A DNA stretch of 64,000 nt from SZUA-36 sp963774415 (GCA_963774415.1 CAVZEU010000004.1:372001-436000); one strand, 5' to 3'. Shown: positions 35,272 through 44,234, counted from the stretch's first letter. Numbers and translations are program-made. Notes: generated by a model from the letters alone, not told the origin.

Positions 35272-35297
35272 CAGCCCCGGGCCATGGCCCGGGGCTG
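35272..35297 (-). other. 26-base perfect palindrome in the 34933-35392 gap
   Basis: The sequence CAGCCCCGGGCCA followed by TGGCCCGGGGCTG is self-complementary over all 26 bases. It lies about 96 bases after the stop of the secreted protein at 35393, on the same strand, so a transcription-terminating hairpin is possible, but no T tract follows. The rest of the 34933-35392 gap holds a repeated TCAAATGGGGT at 34961 and 34987, a weakly coding-looking plus frame around 35065-35270, and no recognised gene. Confidence 0.5.
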
Positions 35298-35392
35298 AGG
35301 GCCGGAAAACCGTGATCGGATTCCGGTCGGTGTCAGAACGCTTAGCGGGTGACTGGTTCTGACAGTTACGCAATGGCAAGAGCCGCTTGCGA

Positions 35393-35938
35393 CTATTTCT
35401 TGTCCGCGACCGGGACCATGATGTGCGCGTAATCGGTACCGCCCCACATCACGTACGGGCCGCCGGTCGACGGATCGTCGGTCATACCCTCGAGCAGTTC
35501 CTTGGGCACGATGATCATCAGGTGCGGTCCGGTCTCCACGTAGTCGTCGGCGCTCTGCGGGTCGGGGTGGAAGGGGTCGGAATTGCTGGCGCCGCTGCCC
35601 CCGGTATCGCCCTGCAGCATGTAGGAAATCCCGACTTTTGTCGCCTTGAAAGGCGCTTTCTTACCCATGGCCTGCATCATCTCGCCCCAGACCGCATCGA
35701 TACATACCGGTGCGGTATCGCCCGGCATCGTGTTCGGCATGCAGGTCCAGCCGTTGTCGCCTTCGACCACCGCCTTGCCGTCGACCACGATGGTCGCGTG
35801 ATCGCTGACCGAGGCCGGCGCGGCGGAGCGTGCATGGGCAATGAGTTGATCCATGTCGGCGTCGGCAACGGCCGCGGCCATCCCGGCGCCCATCAATGCC
35901 AGTGCCAAAACGGATTTTGTAATTCTGAGTTCAAGCAT
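35393..35938 (-). CDS. Hypothetical secreted protein
   Basis: About 181 aa from ATG 35936-35938, with GGGAGAG eight bases before it. A signal peptide (RITKSVLALALMGAGMAAAVA) is followed by a soluble domain with two Cys (WTCMPNTMPGDTAPVCID) likely to form a disulfide, and a GPYVMWGGTDYAHIMVPV ending. I do not recognise the family. The sequence is typical of small periplasmic proteins of unknown role. It lies about 190 bases downstream of the acyltransferase gene, on the same strand. Confidence 0.7.
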   Translation of the reverse strand: MLELRITKSVLALALMGAGMAAAVADADMDQLIAHARSAAPASVSDHATIVVDGKAVVEGDNGWTCMPNTMPGDTAPVCIDAVWGEMMQAMGKKAPFKATKVGISYMLQGDTGGSGASNSDPFHPDPQSADDYVETGPHLMIIVPKELLEGMTDDPSTGGPYVMWGGTDYAHIMVPVADKK

Positions 35939-36126
35939 TTTCGTTCTCTCCCTGTCGTGCAAAATGCCGGCCCCCTTTCCCGCATAGTTGAAATGGCCCG
36001 GGTTCGCTTGAGTCGAGAGAAACCGGGAACCTGAGTATCAAGAAGTATAGGCGACGGGGAAAATGTTGCACGCGAGGTGCGCCCGTGCAGACCGCGATGG
36101 CGGGATGCCGTTCGGGGCTCCGCGCC

Positions 36127-37065
36127 TTACTGCCCGAACACTTCCTTTGGCCACATGCGGCTGAAGCACATCCATTGCGCCGGATCCTTTCGAATCCAGG
36201 ACTCGAAGTGCTTGAACATGGCGGCGGTCATTTGCCTGGCCTGTTCCGCCGGGGGCGCTTCCGGGTCCGTCGGTCTGATGGGTCGATGGGCGGTCACGCG
36301 GAATTTCTGCTGGTCCAGCCTTTCGGTGGAGACCGGAACCAGATCACACTGGTGGCGCAAGGCGAGGCGGGCGGCCGCGGTATTGACCTCGATGGGCTTG
36401 CCGAAAAAATCGACCCGTTCCCCGCCATCGTAACGGGAGTCCACGATCAGACCAACGGCATTGCCTTGCCTGAGTTCCCTGGTCAGGTGACGCATACAGC
36501 CGTCGCGCGAGGTGAAATTCACGGGTAATGCCTCGCGCAAGCGCAAGATGAAGTCTTTCAGGTACGGGTTGACCTCGGGCGCGTAGACGGCGGTGACGCG
36601 CAGGCCGTAATGCGCGGCGATGAAGGCACCGATCTGCCAGGCGCCGATATGACCGCTGACCAGCACGACCGGACGCTGCCGGTAAAGGCTGAAGTCCATG
36701 CCCTCCTGCGTGACGAACTCGATGCGCCGTTGGCGTTCCTGCCAGATGCGCGGGACCAACACCAGGTCGACCGCGGCGCGGCCGAGGTTGCCGCAGACCG
36801 CGCGCGTGAGCCCTTCGATCTCCTTTCCGTCCCTGCCCGGGAGGGCAATTTGCAGGTTGCGGCGTATTTTCTCCGTGAACGGGAGCACCGGCTTCAGCCA
36901 CCTGAATAGCCGGTTGCCGAGGCCATAGGCGCGGGCGGTCGGCAATCGTTGCAGCAAGCGGGCGAGGGATTTGACCACGGCCGCTTCCACGAACCAGCTG
37001 AACTTGCGCAGTATCGGCAGCTTGTCGACGAGGCTTTTCGGGATCAGCAGATGTTTCTTGGCCAT
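36127..37065 (-). CDS. LpxL/HtrB-like lysophospholipid acyltransferase
   Basis: The 312-aa protein matches the lipid A late-acyltransferase family: VVLVSGHIGAWQIGAFIAAH, LIVDSRYDGGERVDFFGKPI, AARLALRHQCDLVPV and a WMCFSRMWPKE ending near a Trp. The catalytic H-x4-[D/E] motif reads H-IGAW-Q, so the acidic partner is glutamine. It may be weakly active, inactive or have another acceptor. It follows the sulfotransferase gene by 32 bases on the same strand. A hydrophobic N-terminal stretch fits inner-membrane association. Confidence 0.78.
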   Translation of the reverse strand: MAKKHLLIPKSLVDKLPILRKFSWFVEAAVVKSLARLLQRLPTARAYGLGNRLFRWLKPVLPFTEKIRRNLQIALPGRDGKEIEGLTRAVCGNLGRAAVDLVLVPRIWQERQRRIEFVTQEGMDFSLYRQRPVVLVSGHIGAWQIGAFIAAHYGLRVTAVYAPEVNPYLKDFILRLREALPVNFTSRDGCMRHLTRELRQGNAVGLIVDSRYDGGERVDFFGKPIEVNTAAARLALRHQCDLVPVSTERLDQQKFRVTAHRPIRPTDPEAPPAEQARQMTAAMFKHFESWIRKDPAQWMCFSRMWPKEVFGQ

Positions 37066-37097
37066 GACCTTGGTTCGGGCTTACATTCCGGCGTGAA

Positions 37098-38045
37098 TCA
37101 GGGCCGCTTGGCCTCGTTCATCGCTGCCGCGGGCGGTTGCGAATAGCCCAGTTCAGGGGTCAGGCGCTCAGCCACCATCGCTTCCATCGCGGCGATCTGT
37201 TCGGCGTTGTAATAATCGCGGTAACCGCCGACCTTGCCGCGGCGCACTTTGGGCCCTTCGCCCTTGTTCGGCGCCATGCTGGAGTTCCTGAAATAATTGC
37301 TCTGCTCGAGCTTGCGCATGTTGTCGAAGGCGGCGAACTCGACCGCGTGTTCTATCTCGGCCCTGTCGAAAGGGGTGTCGAGGTAGCCGCAGAGCTTCAC
37401 CATCGTTGCCACCGGTTCACTGCGCAAATCCTCGTAGCGGATCACCAGGCCGGTGTCACTGGCGGCCAGGCGGCGTTGCCACAGGTTGTGAAAATCGATG
37501 AGTGCCGGCAGACCGACGCCTTCGTGCTGCGTGAACTCCCAGCGCGTGATCCGGTCCTTGTCGATCGGGTTCTCCAGCGTGCTGTTGATCAATTCCCGCT
37601 TGTAGGCCGAGGTGCGCTTGGTCAGCTGGATGTGCCACGACACCGCCAGGTCGAGCGGGTTGCGCGCCAGCAACACCAGCTTCTTGCCGCCGGCGCTCGG
37701 TCCCAGTTCGTCGAGCACGTCCTGGACGACGCTCTCGTAGGTATAGTAGCCGTTGCTGACCAGGAATCGCGGCAGGCTCTGGTCCAGGTTATAGAATTCA
37801 TCCGACTTGACCAGCCGCCGCGGCGGCAGGCCGTAACGTACGTGGTAAAGGCGCGACAGCATCACCCGCAGCCAGGTGCCGCCGCTCTTCGGGTGGTTGA
37901 TGATGATGAAATCGGCGGCGCGGGTCTTGCGCCCGTGCTGGCTTCTCAGCCACTTGCCGCGGGCTGCGATCCTGAGGCCGTAAGGCAGCGGCGCGGTCAG
38001 CGCAACGGCTGCAAACAGCCTGAACCGGTCCGGTATTCGGTACAT
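37098..38045 (-). CDS. Sulfotransferase-domain protein
   Basis: About 315 aa from ATG 38043-38045, with a GAGA purine stretch before it. The PAPS-binding loop NHPKSGGTWLRVMLSRLY lies near residue 45 and the 3'-phosphate segment ARNPLDLAVSWHIQLTKR near residue 135. It has the late Lys/Arg-rich RRGKVGGYRDYYNAEQ typical of the Sulfotransfer_1 type. It is a different subfamily from the 16922 protein, and the two are 20 kb apart. Its partner gene encodes an acyltransferase, so the acceptor may be a lipid or lipopolysaccharide. Substrate unknown. Confidence 0.85.
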   Translation of the reverse strand: MYRIPDRFRLFAAVALTAPLPYGLRIAARGKWLRSQHGRKTRAADFIIINHPKSGGTWLRVMLSRLYHVRYGLPPRRLVKSDEFYNLDQSLPRFLVSNGYYTYESVVQDVLDELGPSAGGKKLVLLARNPLDLAVSWHIQLTKRTSAYKRELINSTLENPIDKDRITRWEFTQHEGVGLPALIDFHNLWQRRLAASDTGLVIRYEDLRSEPVATMVKLCGYLDTPFDRAEIEHAVEFAAFDNMRKLEQSNYFRNSSMAPNKGEGPKVRRGKVGGYRDYYNAEQIAAMEAMVAERLTPELGYSQPPAAAMNEAKRP

Positions 38046-38126
38046 GTGGTCTCTCGCTCGTGCAGGGGCAAACGGGCGGCCCATTATATCCCATGAGGCC
38101 GCCCGGCATAGCCGGCGAGATTGATT

Positions 38127-40169
38127 TTACTCGTCTTCCCTGGGCTTGTAAGCCTTGATCAGCTCCTGCTGGACATCTGACGGCACCGGGTCGTAATGGC
38201 TGAATTCCATCGTGTAGCTGCCCTGGCCCTGGGTCAGGCTTTTCAGCTCCGTGTGGTAATTCGACAAGGCGCTCAACGGGATGTCGGCGCGGATCGTGAC
38301 CAGGCCGCCGCGCAGGCTCTCGGTGCCGCTGATGCGCGCCCTGCGCCCGGCCAGGTTGCCGGTGATGTCGCCCATGACCGCTTCCGGCACGGTGACCTCG
38401 ACCTTCACGATCGGTTCGAGGATCTGCGGGCCGGCATTGTTGATCGCATCGAGAAAGGCGTGACGCGCCGCGATGACGAAAGCGATTTCCTTCGAATCGA
38501 CCGGGTGGTACTTGCCGTCGTAGACCGTGACGGCCATGTCCTGGATGGCGTAGCCGGCGATCGCGCCTTCGTCGAGGATCTGGCGGATGCCTTTCTCCAC
38601 CGCCGGGATCAGGTTGTACGGGATCGCGCCGCCGACCACCTCGTTGATGAACTCGAAGCCTTCACCGCGCGGTTTGGGCGCGACACGCAGAAAGACTTCG
38701 CCGAACTGGCCGGCGCCGCCGGTCTGTTTCTTGTGCCGGTAATGCCCTTCCGCCGGCCGCGTGATGGTCTCACGGTAGGCAATACGGGGCGGGCGCGTGG
38801 TGACCTCGACGTTATAGCGCTCCTGCATGCGCTCGAGCATGACGCGCATGTGCAGTTCGCCCAGACCGCGCATCACGGTCTCGTTCAATTCCTGGTTGTG
38901 CTCGACCACGAAACACGGGTCTTCCTCCTGCAAACGCTGCAGGGCGATGGAGAGCTTCTGCTCCTGTCCGCGGCTCTTGGTGTTGACGGCCAGGCCGAAC
39001 ATCGGTTGCGGAAAACTCGCTTCCTTGAAAGTGTAATTGTCGGCTTCGTGGGAATCGTGCAGCACGGCGCCGAAGGTGATGTCCTCGACCTTGGCCAGTG
39101 CACAAATGTCACCCGGAACGCCGGCGTCGATTTCTTCGTGCTTGCCGCCCTGAATGGTGAACAGGTGGCCGATCTTCAGGGGCTTGCGCGCGTCGCCGAC
39201 ATACAACTGCGTGTCGGCCGTCAGCGTGCCCTGGTAAATACGGAAGATGCTCAGCTTGCCGACGAAGGGGTCGTTGGTGATCTTGAATACGTGCGCGATG
39301 ACATGGTGCTTGGCCTGGCCCGTGATCTCGACCTGTTTGGCTTCGCCACCTTCACCCTTGAAAAACGGCGGCGGGTTGCCGTCGCGGGGATTGGGCGCCA
39401 GGCGCTTGAAGAACTTGAGTAACTCGCCGGTGCCGGCACCGGTCTTGGCCGAGACGAAACAGATCGGCACCAGGTGCCCTTCGCGCAGCGCCTGTTCGAA
39501 GGCCGTATGCAGTTCCTCGCGTGTCAGTTCCTCGCCTTCGAGGAATTTTTCCATCAGGTCTTCATTGACTTCGACGACCTGGTCGATGATGGCGCTGTGC
39601 GCTTCCGACAGCGACAGGATGTCGGTCTCGCCGTCGGTCTGGAAGAAGCAGTCGCGCACCGTGCCGAAATTTTCCGCCGGCAGGTTGATCGGCAGGCATT
39701 CCGGTCCGAACTCCTCGCGCAGTTCGTCGACCACGCTGTTGAGGTCGACATCTTCGGCATCGATGCGGTTGACGATGATCATGCGGCACAGGCGCCGCCG
39801 CTTCGCCCGTCGCATCAGGCCGCGGGTGGACAGCTCGATGCCGGCGTTCGCGTTGACCACGATGGCGGTCATTTCTGTGGCCATGATGCCGGCCAGCGTC
39901 GGGCCGCGAAAATCCGGGAATCCGGGGGTGTCGATCATGTTCAGGTGCATACCCTCAAAATCGAGGCTGGCGATGGCGGAGTCGAGCGAGTGCTGGTAAT
40001 TGTGTTCCAGCGGGTCGTGATCGGTGGTGGTCGTGCCGCGCTCGACGGTGCCCGCTTCGCCCTTGGCGCCGGCCTTGACCAGTAGCGCTTCGACCAGTGT
40101 CGTCTTGCCTGATCCGGTATGGCCGACAAAGGTAACGTTGCGGATATCCTTGGTACGGTACTTGGGCAT
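38127..40169 (-). CDS. fusA2: Elongation factor G paralogue (EF-G2 type)
   Basis: About 680 aa from ATG 40167-40169. The G-domain motifs are present: GHTGSGKTTLVEALL (P-loop), DTPGFPDF (G3) and NRIDAEDV in place of the NKMD of canonical EF-G (G4). The later domains include the loop KQTGGAGQFGEVFLRV and the final RARISGTESLRGG and ALSNYHTELKSLTQGQGSYTM typical of EF-G. It stands alone rather than with tufA and rpsL, and its switch regions differ from standard FusA, so it is likely a second EF-G with a stress or recycling role rather than the housekeeping factor. Confidence 0.85.
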   Translation of the reverse strand: MPKYRTKDIRNVTFVGHTGSGKTTLVEALLVKAGAKGEAGTVERGTTTTDHDPLEHNYQHSLDSAIASLDFEGMHLNMIDTPGFPDFRGPTLAGIMATEMTAIVVNANAGIELSTRGLMRRAKRRRLCRMIIVNRIDAEDVDLNSVVDELREEFGPECLPINLPAENFGTVRDCFFQTDGETDILSLSEAHSAIIDQVVEVNEDLMEKFLEGEELTREELHTAFEQALREGHLVPICFVSAKTGAGTGELLKFFKRLAPNPRDGNPPPFFKGEGGEAKQVEITGQAKHHVIAHVFKITNDPFVGKLSIFRIYQGTLTADTQLYVGDARKPLKIGHLFTIQGGKHEEIDAGVPGDICALAKVEDITFGAVLHDSHEADNYTFKEASFPQPMFGLAVNTKSRGQEQKLSIALQRLQEEDPCFVVEHNQELNETVMRGLGELHMRVMLERMQERYNVEVTTRPPRIAYRETITRPAEGHYRHKKQTGGAGQFGEVFLRVAPKPRGEGFEFINEVVGGAIPYNLIPAVEKGIRQILDEGAIAGYAIQDMAVTVYDGKYHPVDSKEIAFVIAARHAFLDAINNAGPQILEPIVKVEVTVPEAVMGDITGNLAGRRARISGTESLRGGLVTIRADIPLSALSNYHTELKSLTQGQGSYTMEFSHYDPVPSDVQQELIKAYKPREDE

Positions 40170-40261
40170 GCAGCAGTCCTTTTTTGTGTCTGAATCAGTG
40201 TGGGACGGCCATCCTATTACGTTTATCCAAAAGCGGCAAATGACATAGGTCATCGGTGGGG

Positions 40262-40306
40262 CCGTTGGCTCCGTGCCAACGCTGGGCGGACGCACGGAGC
40301 CAACGG
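40262..40306. promoter_or_regulatory. 15-bp inverted repeat in the fusA2 divergent gap
   Basis: CCGTTGGCTCCGTGC at 40262-40276 and GCACGGAGCCAACGG at 40292-40306 form a perfect 15-bp stem with a 15-nt loop. It lies between the divergent starts of the EF-G gene and the glycine-zipper gene. A two-way regulatory site or a leader-RNA structure is possible. No known family matches by eye. Confidence 0.45.
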
Positions 40307-40390
40307 GCCGCGGCGTTCAGTTTCGATTCATCTGCGCTGCGTTAAGCTTTGCCCGACGGTCAGGGAACCGCATGTACACAGGAGATTGAA

Positions 40391-41002
40391 ATGGCCAAAT
40401 ACTTCGCAAGAACCACCGCAACGTGGCTGGCTGCAATCGCGATCCCGATGTGGGCGGTGCAGGCCCAGGCCTACGACCCGCAGCCCGACTTTGACGCACT
40501 GCATTACGAGTGGGCCAGGGTGCTCGATGCCCAGCCTGTCTATGAACGCGTCCAGATCCCGGAAACCCGGCGGGTATGCCGCAATGAGGCCGTGACCAGG
40601 CGCGTGCCGGAATACCGTTCACCGGCCCCGGTTATCGTCGGCGCCCTGTTGGGCGGGGTGATCGGCAGCGAACTGAGCCGCGGTCACGGCCACCGCTACC
40701 ACGGTGGTTACCGCCGTGGCTACCGGTATGACCATGGGCACGGCGGCAACCGTGCCGCCGGCACGCTGGCGGGTGTCGCGATCGGCAGCATCATCGGTAG
40801 TTCGGTGCAGTACAGCGCGGCGCCGCCGAGGTATTACGACGACGTCGTCAAGGTCTGCGGCACCGAGACACGCTACCGCGACGAGGACCGTGTCGTGGCC
40901 TGGGACGTGACCTGGGACTTCCACGGCCAGGTCTACCACAGCCGCATGGACGAGGAACCCGGTGAGCGCATCAGGGTCAGTGTCAGGCCCATAGGCCGCT
41001 GA
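40391..41002 (+). CDS. Glycine-zipper outer-membrane-type protein
   Basis: About 203 aa from ATG 40391, directly after AGGAGATTGAA. A signal peptide (TWLAAIAIPMWAVQAQA) is followed by a glycine-zipper segment (VIVGALLGGVIGSELSRGHG) and a His/Gly/Tyr-rich linker, then a second zipper GTLAGVAIGSIIGSSV. This is the 17-kDa surface-antigen/glycine-zipper 2TM pattern. The conserved C-terminal CGTETRYRDEDRVVAW domain follows. A perfect intrinsic terminator lies 57 bases after the stop. Its role is probably envelope-structural. Confidence 0.8.
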   Translation: MAKYFARTTATWLAAIAIPMWAVQAQAYDPQPDFDALHYEWARVLDAQPVYERVQIPETRRVCRNEAVTRRVPEYRSPAPVIVGALLGGVIGSELSRGHGHRYHGGYRRGYRYDHGHGGNRAAGTLAGVAIGSIIGSSVQYSAAPPRYYDDVVKVCGTETRYRDEDRVVAWDVTWDFHGQVYHSRMDEEPGERIRVSVRPIGR

Positions 41003-41059
41003 ATCGGTCCAGGAACACACTCCAGCAGTTCCAAAGCACCCTCCGCGGAACTGCACCCC

Positions 41060-41091
41060 GGCGGTACCGGCAACCGGTACCGCCTTTTTTT
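41060..41091 (+). terminator. Intrinsic terminator after the glycine-zipper gene
   Basis: GGCGGTACCGG at 41060-41070 and CCGGTACCGCC at 41074-41084 form a perfect 11-bp stem with a CAA loop, followed at once by seven T (41085-41091). This is a textbook Rho-independent terminator for transcription from the left. Confidence 0.9.
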
Positions 41092-41190
41092 ATCTCCGCG
41101 TGGGCCCCGACGACCCGGGTCGGGCAATCCAATGGCGCGCCGCGGGCAATCCGCCGACCTCAAAGCGATCATCCTGTACAGTTATATGCG

Positions 41191-41421
41191 CTTCCGGTAA
41201 CGTATTGCACCAGCCGAGCCTGGGCCTCGCCATAACGATATGGATCAGTATACTTTCAAGTTGGTTTCTTATTGCGCCAGGGGCGTAATCCATGACCCCG
41301 GCCCAGGCTCTATTGCGGCCCTGGCTTGTTCAGCCGCGCCTGGTCTTGAGCTTCCCTCGATCAGGGCCAGAAAAGGCTGCCCGGCGCCATCACCCGCAAT
41401 ACCGGTGCAATATGCAGGCTG
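41191..41421. mobile_element. Degenerate MITE-like element, copy B
   Basis: Left end GTATTGCACCAGCCGAGCC and right end ACCGGTGCAATATGCAGGCTG match the terminal repeats of copies A and C. The middle (GCCTCGCCATAAC; CTATTGCGGCCCTGG; CTTCCCTCGATC) aligns with their interior with many changes and a rearranged centre. The left end also has an insertion of TAACG. It is an older, decayed member of the family. The right terminal repeat contains the ATG (41412) used as the likely start of the aspartokinase gene. The gap 41003-41411 otherwise holds the terminator and no gene. Confidence 0.6.
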
Positions 41422-42887
41422 CAGGGCCCACGGACGTGTCTGAATCCTGGCGGGTACTCAAATTCGGTGGCAGCAGTGTCAGCGGCAAATGGCAGTGGGA
41501 AACCATTGCGGCATTGTTGCGCCGGCGCATCGACGACGGCCACAGGGTCGTCGTGGTTTGCTCCGCGGTAGCGGGTGTTACCAATGCATTGCAGGCGCTG
41601 GCCGACGGCGGCGGGGCCACGGGGGATGGGCAGGTGACGGCGATCCTGGAGCGTCACCGCCAACTGGCGCGGGCCCTGGGGGTGGAGTCGCGGGACTTGC
41701 TCCTGCAGGCGCGGGAAGACATCGGCAACGCACTCCAATCCCTGTCGGGCGCCGCCACGGCAGGCGTGGGTTACGCGGCTCTGGCGTCGCTGTTGGCGAT
41801 CGGTGAATGGCTCAGCACCCGCATCGGCGAGCGCTACCTGGCGCAGGCGCTGGAGATCGAGTGGGTCGATGCGCGGCTGGCGCTGGAGACCCTGCCTGAG
41901 GCCAACCCCGACGGACGCCGGGCCTGGTTGTCCGCGCGTTGCGACAGCCGCCCCAGCGAACGCTTGCAGCACGAATGGGCGTCGAAGAAGCCGGCGTTGA
42001 TAACCGCGGGCTTCGTGGCAAGGCACCACCGGGGCGGCACCGCGCTGCTGGGCCGGGGCGGGTCGGATACGTCCGCCGCCTTGCTGGCGGGCCGGCTCAA
42101 TGCCGACCGGGTCGAAATCTGGACCGACGTCAACGGTTTGTTCAGCGCCGACCCCCGTTTGGTTCCGTCCGCCCGCTTGTTGCGGACGCTGGCTTACGAC
42201 GAGGCCCTGGAAATGGCGGCCAGCGGCGCCAGGGTCGTGCATTCGCGCTGCATCAGGGCGGCGGCCGACGCGTCGATCCCGATCGAGATTCGCGACCTGG
42301 CGCGCCCGCATGCCCGCGGCACGTGTATCTGCGCGCCGCCGGCGACAGCGGCCGGGGCCGCGCCACCCGCCGCGGGTATCCGCAGTGTTTGCCACCGCTC
42401 CGACATGGCGGTGTTGCTGCTGCGCAATCTCGACACCCGGGAACACGTCGGGTTCCTGGCGTGGGTATTTTCCTGCATCGCCGAGGCCGGCGTATCGATC
42501 GACCTCGTGGCGACATCAGAGACGACCACCACGGTCGCGCTCAACCGCACCAGCAATGTACTCGACGACGCCTTGCTGGAACGGTTGGCGGAGTCGTTGC
42601 GGGCGCGTTGCGCGGTGACGGTTTATCCCGAGTGCAGCGCGATCAACCTGGTCGGCCGCGGCGTTCGGGTCGCGCTGGCCGGGCTCGACCCCGATGCGAC
42701 GTTTTTTGCCCAGCGCCGGCTGCTGATGTTGTCGCAATCGGCCAACGACCTGTGTACCAGCATCGTCGTGATGGCCCAGGACGCACAAGCGCTGCTCGAA
42801 AACCTGCACGGCCGGCTGATCGGCAACGGTTCCGGGGACGAGCGCCACGGCGCCGTGTTCGGCCCCGCCTGGCAGGAGCAGGCCTGA
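41412..42887 (+). CDS. Aspartate kinase (LysAC-type kinase domain alone)
   Basis: About 491 aa from ATG 41412 (MQAAGPTDV); an in-frame GTG lies at 41436. The kinase core has WRVLKFGGSSVSG, GFVARHHRGGTALLGRGGSD and VEIWTDVNGLFSADPR. ACT-type regulatory parts follow, with VSIDLVATSETTTTVALN and LSQSANDLCTS. The wording of these regions is like the kinase half of the bifunctional LysAC protein (aspartokinase with diaminopimelate decarboxylase), but the decarboxylase half is absent. It supplies aspartyl phosphate for lysine and diaminopimelate. It is followed after three bases by murL. Confidence 0.82.
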   Translation: MQAAGPTDVSESWRVLKFGGSSVSGKWQWETIAALLRRRIDDGHRVVVVCSAVAGVTNALQALADGGGATGDGQVTAILERHRQLARALGVESRDLLLQAREDIGNALQSLSGAATAGVGYAALASLLAIGEWLSTRIGERYLAQALEIEWVDARLALETLPEANPDGRRAWLSARCDSRPSERLQHEWASKKPALITAGFVARHHRGGTALLGRGGSDTSAALLAGRLNADRVEIWTDVNGLFSADPRLVPSARLLRTLAYDEALEMAASGARVVHSRCIRAAADASIPIEIRDLARPHARGTCICAPPATAAGAAPPAAGIRSVCHRSDMAVLLLRNLDTREHVGFLAWVFSCIAEAGVSIDLVATSETTTTVALNRTSNVLDDALLERLAESLRARCAVTVYPECSAINLVGRGVRVALAGLDPDATFFAQRRLLMLSQSANDLCTSIVVMAQDAQALLENLHGRLIGNGSGDERHGAVFGPAWQEQA

Positions 42888-42890
42888 ACC

Positions 42891-44234
42891 GTGCAGCGGC
42901 CCGCAGACAGCGGCAAGCAAGCCGGGTGCTTCGCCTTTACGTCGTGCAATTACGACATGGCCAGCGGTGAAATCGCGTTGACTTATGAAGTTGACGGCCT
43001 CGAGCTGGTGGAAGCGCTCAGCTTCCCGTGGCAGCCCTGGCCGGCCGACGCCTCGCGTCAGGCGGCATTCCTCAACGCCCTCGAATTGCTTCACCTGATC
43101 GCCGGCATTTCCTATTACAAGGCCGGTCTGGCGGCTGCCATCGCCGTTGGAGGCGATCGCCTGGACCCGGCATTGAGCGGTTTTCTGAACGAACTCTATA
43201 CCCGCGGGCTGGGTGAATTCGCCTATGTCAACCAGCTTGATCTGTCCGGCTTGTCTTTGTTCCGGGCCAATACCGATGCAGCCCCCCGCGGTGTCGAACT
43301 GGACCTGCCCGAACGAGCGCTGGTGGCGATGGGCGGGGGCAAGGACAGCCTCGTCTGCCTGGAATTGTTGCGCGGCGCCGGCATCGAGGTTCAGCCTGTC
43401 TGCGTCGGCGGCGCCCCTTTGATCGCTGACACCGTCAGGGTGGCCGGTTTGCCGCTGATCCGTATCGGGCGCCGGCTGGCGCCACAGCTCGCCGAACTGA
43501 ACGAGCAGGGGGCCTGGAATGGCCACGTGCCGGTCACGGCGATCAATTCCGCCGTCATCGTCTGCGCCGCCCTCCTTTACGGCTACCGCTACGTCGTGTT
43601 CGCCAACGAGTCCTCGGCCGATGAGGCGACGCTGACCACGGCGCAGGGCCTGGAAGTGAACCACCAGTACAGCAAGAGCCTGGCGTTCGAACAGACCTTC
43701 GCCGCACTGGTCCATCGACGCGTGTCGCCGTCGCTGGATTACTTTTCCCTGCTGCGGCCGTTCGGCGAGGCGGCCATTGCCCGGCGTTTTGCGGCGCTTG
43801 ACCGCTATCACGGCGTGTTTTCGAGCTGCAACCGCAATTTTCACCTGGACGGCGCGCGCATCGAGGGACGCTGGTGCGGGCGTTGCCCCAAGTGCCGCTT
43901 CACCGCGCTGGCGCTGGCGCCCTTCCTGGCGCCGGCGGACCTGAAAGCCATGCAGGGTGTCGATCTGCTGGACGAGAAAGGGCAGCTGGACGGTTTCAGG
44001 CAGCTTTGCGGTCTCGGCCAGGAAAAGCCGTTCGAATGCGTCGGCAGCGTGGCGGAAAGCCGGGCCCTGCTCAAGTGCCTGGCGGGACAGCCGCGGTGGC
44101 GCGGCAAAGCGGTGATCAGCGCGTTGGCGCAGGAGCCTGAAATCCGCCAGGCCGGTAGTCCGCGGTGGCAGCCGGATGTCCGGTCGGAGCACTGCATACC
44201 GGCAGCGGTCATGGCGAGAATCGATGCGTTTTGA
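42891..44234 (+). CDS. murL: UDP-MurNAc-L-Ala-L-Glu epimerase (MurL)
   Basis: The 447-aa protein from GTG 42891 matches MurL, the enzyme that inverts the terminal L-Glu of UDP-MurNAc-L-Ala-L-Glu to D-Glu and so replaces glutamate racemase. Visible landmarks are an ATP-pyrophosphatase-like loop MGGGKDSLVCLELL near residue 148, the FANESSADEATL segment near residue 240 and a Cys-rich RIEGRWCGRCPKCRF near residue 325. It lies three bases after the aspartokinase stop and overlaps murD2 by 11 bases. The adjacent MurD2 makes this assignment strong. Confidence 0.9.
   Translation: MQRPADSGKQAGCFAFTSCNYDMASGEIALTYEVDGLELVEALSFPWQPWPADASRQAAFLNALELLHLIAGISYYKAGLAAAIAVGGDRLDPALSGFLNELYTRGLGEFAYVNQLDLSGLSLFRANTDAAPRGVELDLPERALVAMGGGKDSLVCLELLRGAGIEVQPVCVGGAPLIADTVRVAGLPLIRIGRRLAPQLAELNEQGAWNGHVPVTAINSAVIVCAALLYGYRYVVFANESSADEATLTTAQGLEVNHQYSKSLAFEQTFAALVHRRVSPSLDYFSLLRPFGEAAIARRFAALDRYHGVFSSCNRNFHLDGARIEGRWCGRCPKCRFTALALAPFLAPADLKAMQGVDLLDEKGQLDGFRQLCGLGQEKPFECVGSVAESRALLKCLAGQPRWRGKAVISALAQEPEIRQAGSPRWQPDVRSEHCIPAAVMARIDAF

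Noticed and set aside
41292..41411. Upstream extension of the aspartokinase frame by 40 residues
   Set aside because: These codons lie inside the decayed MITE copy and show no similarity to kinase N-termini.
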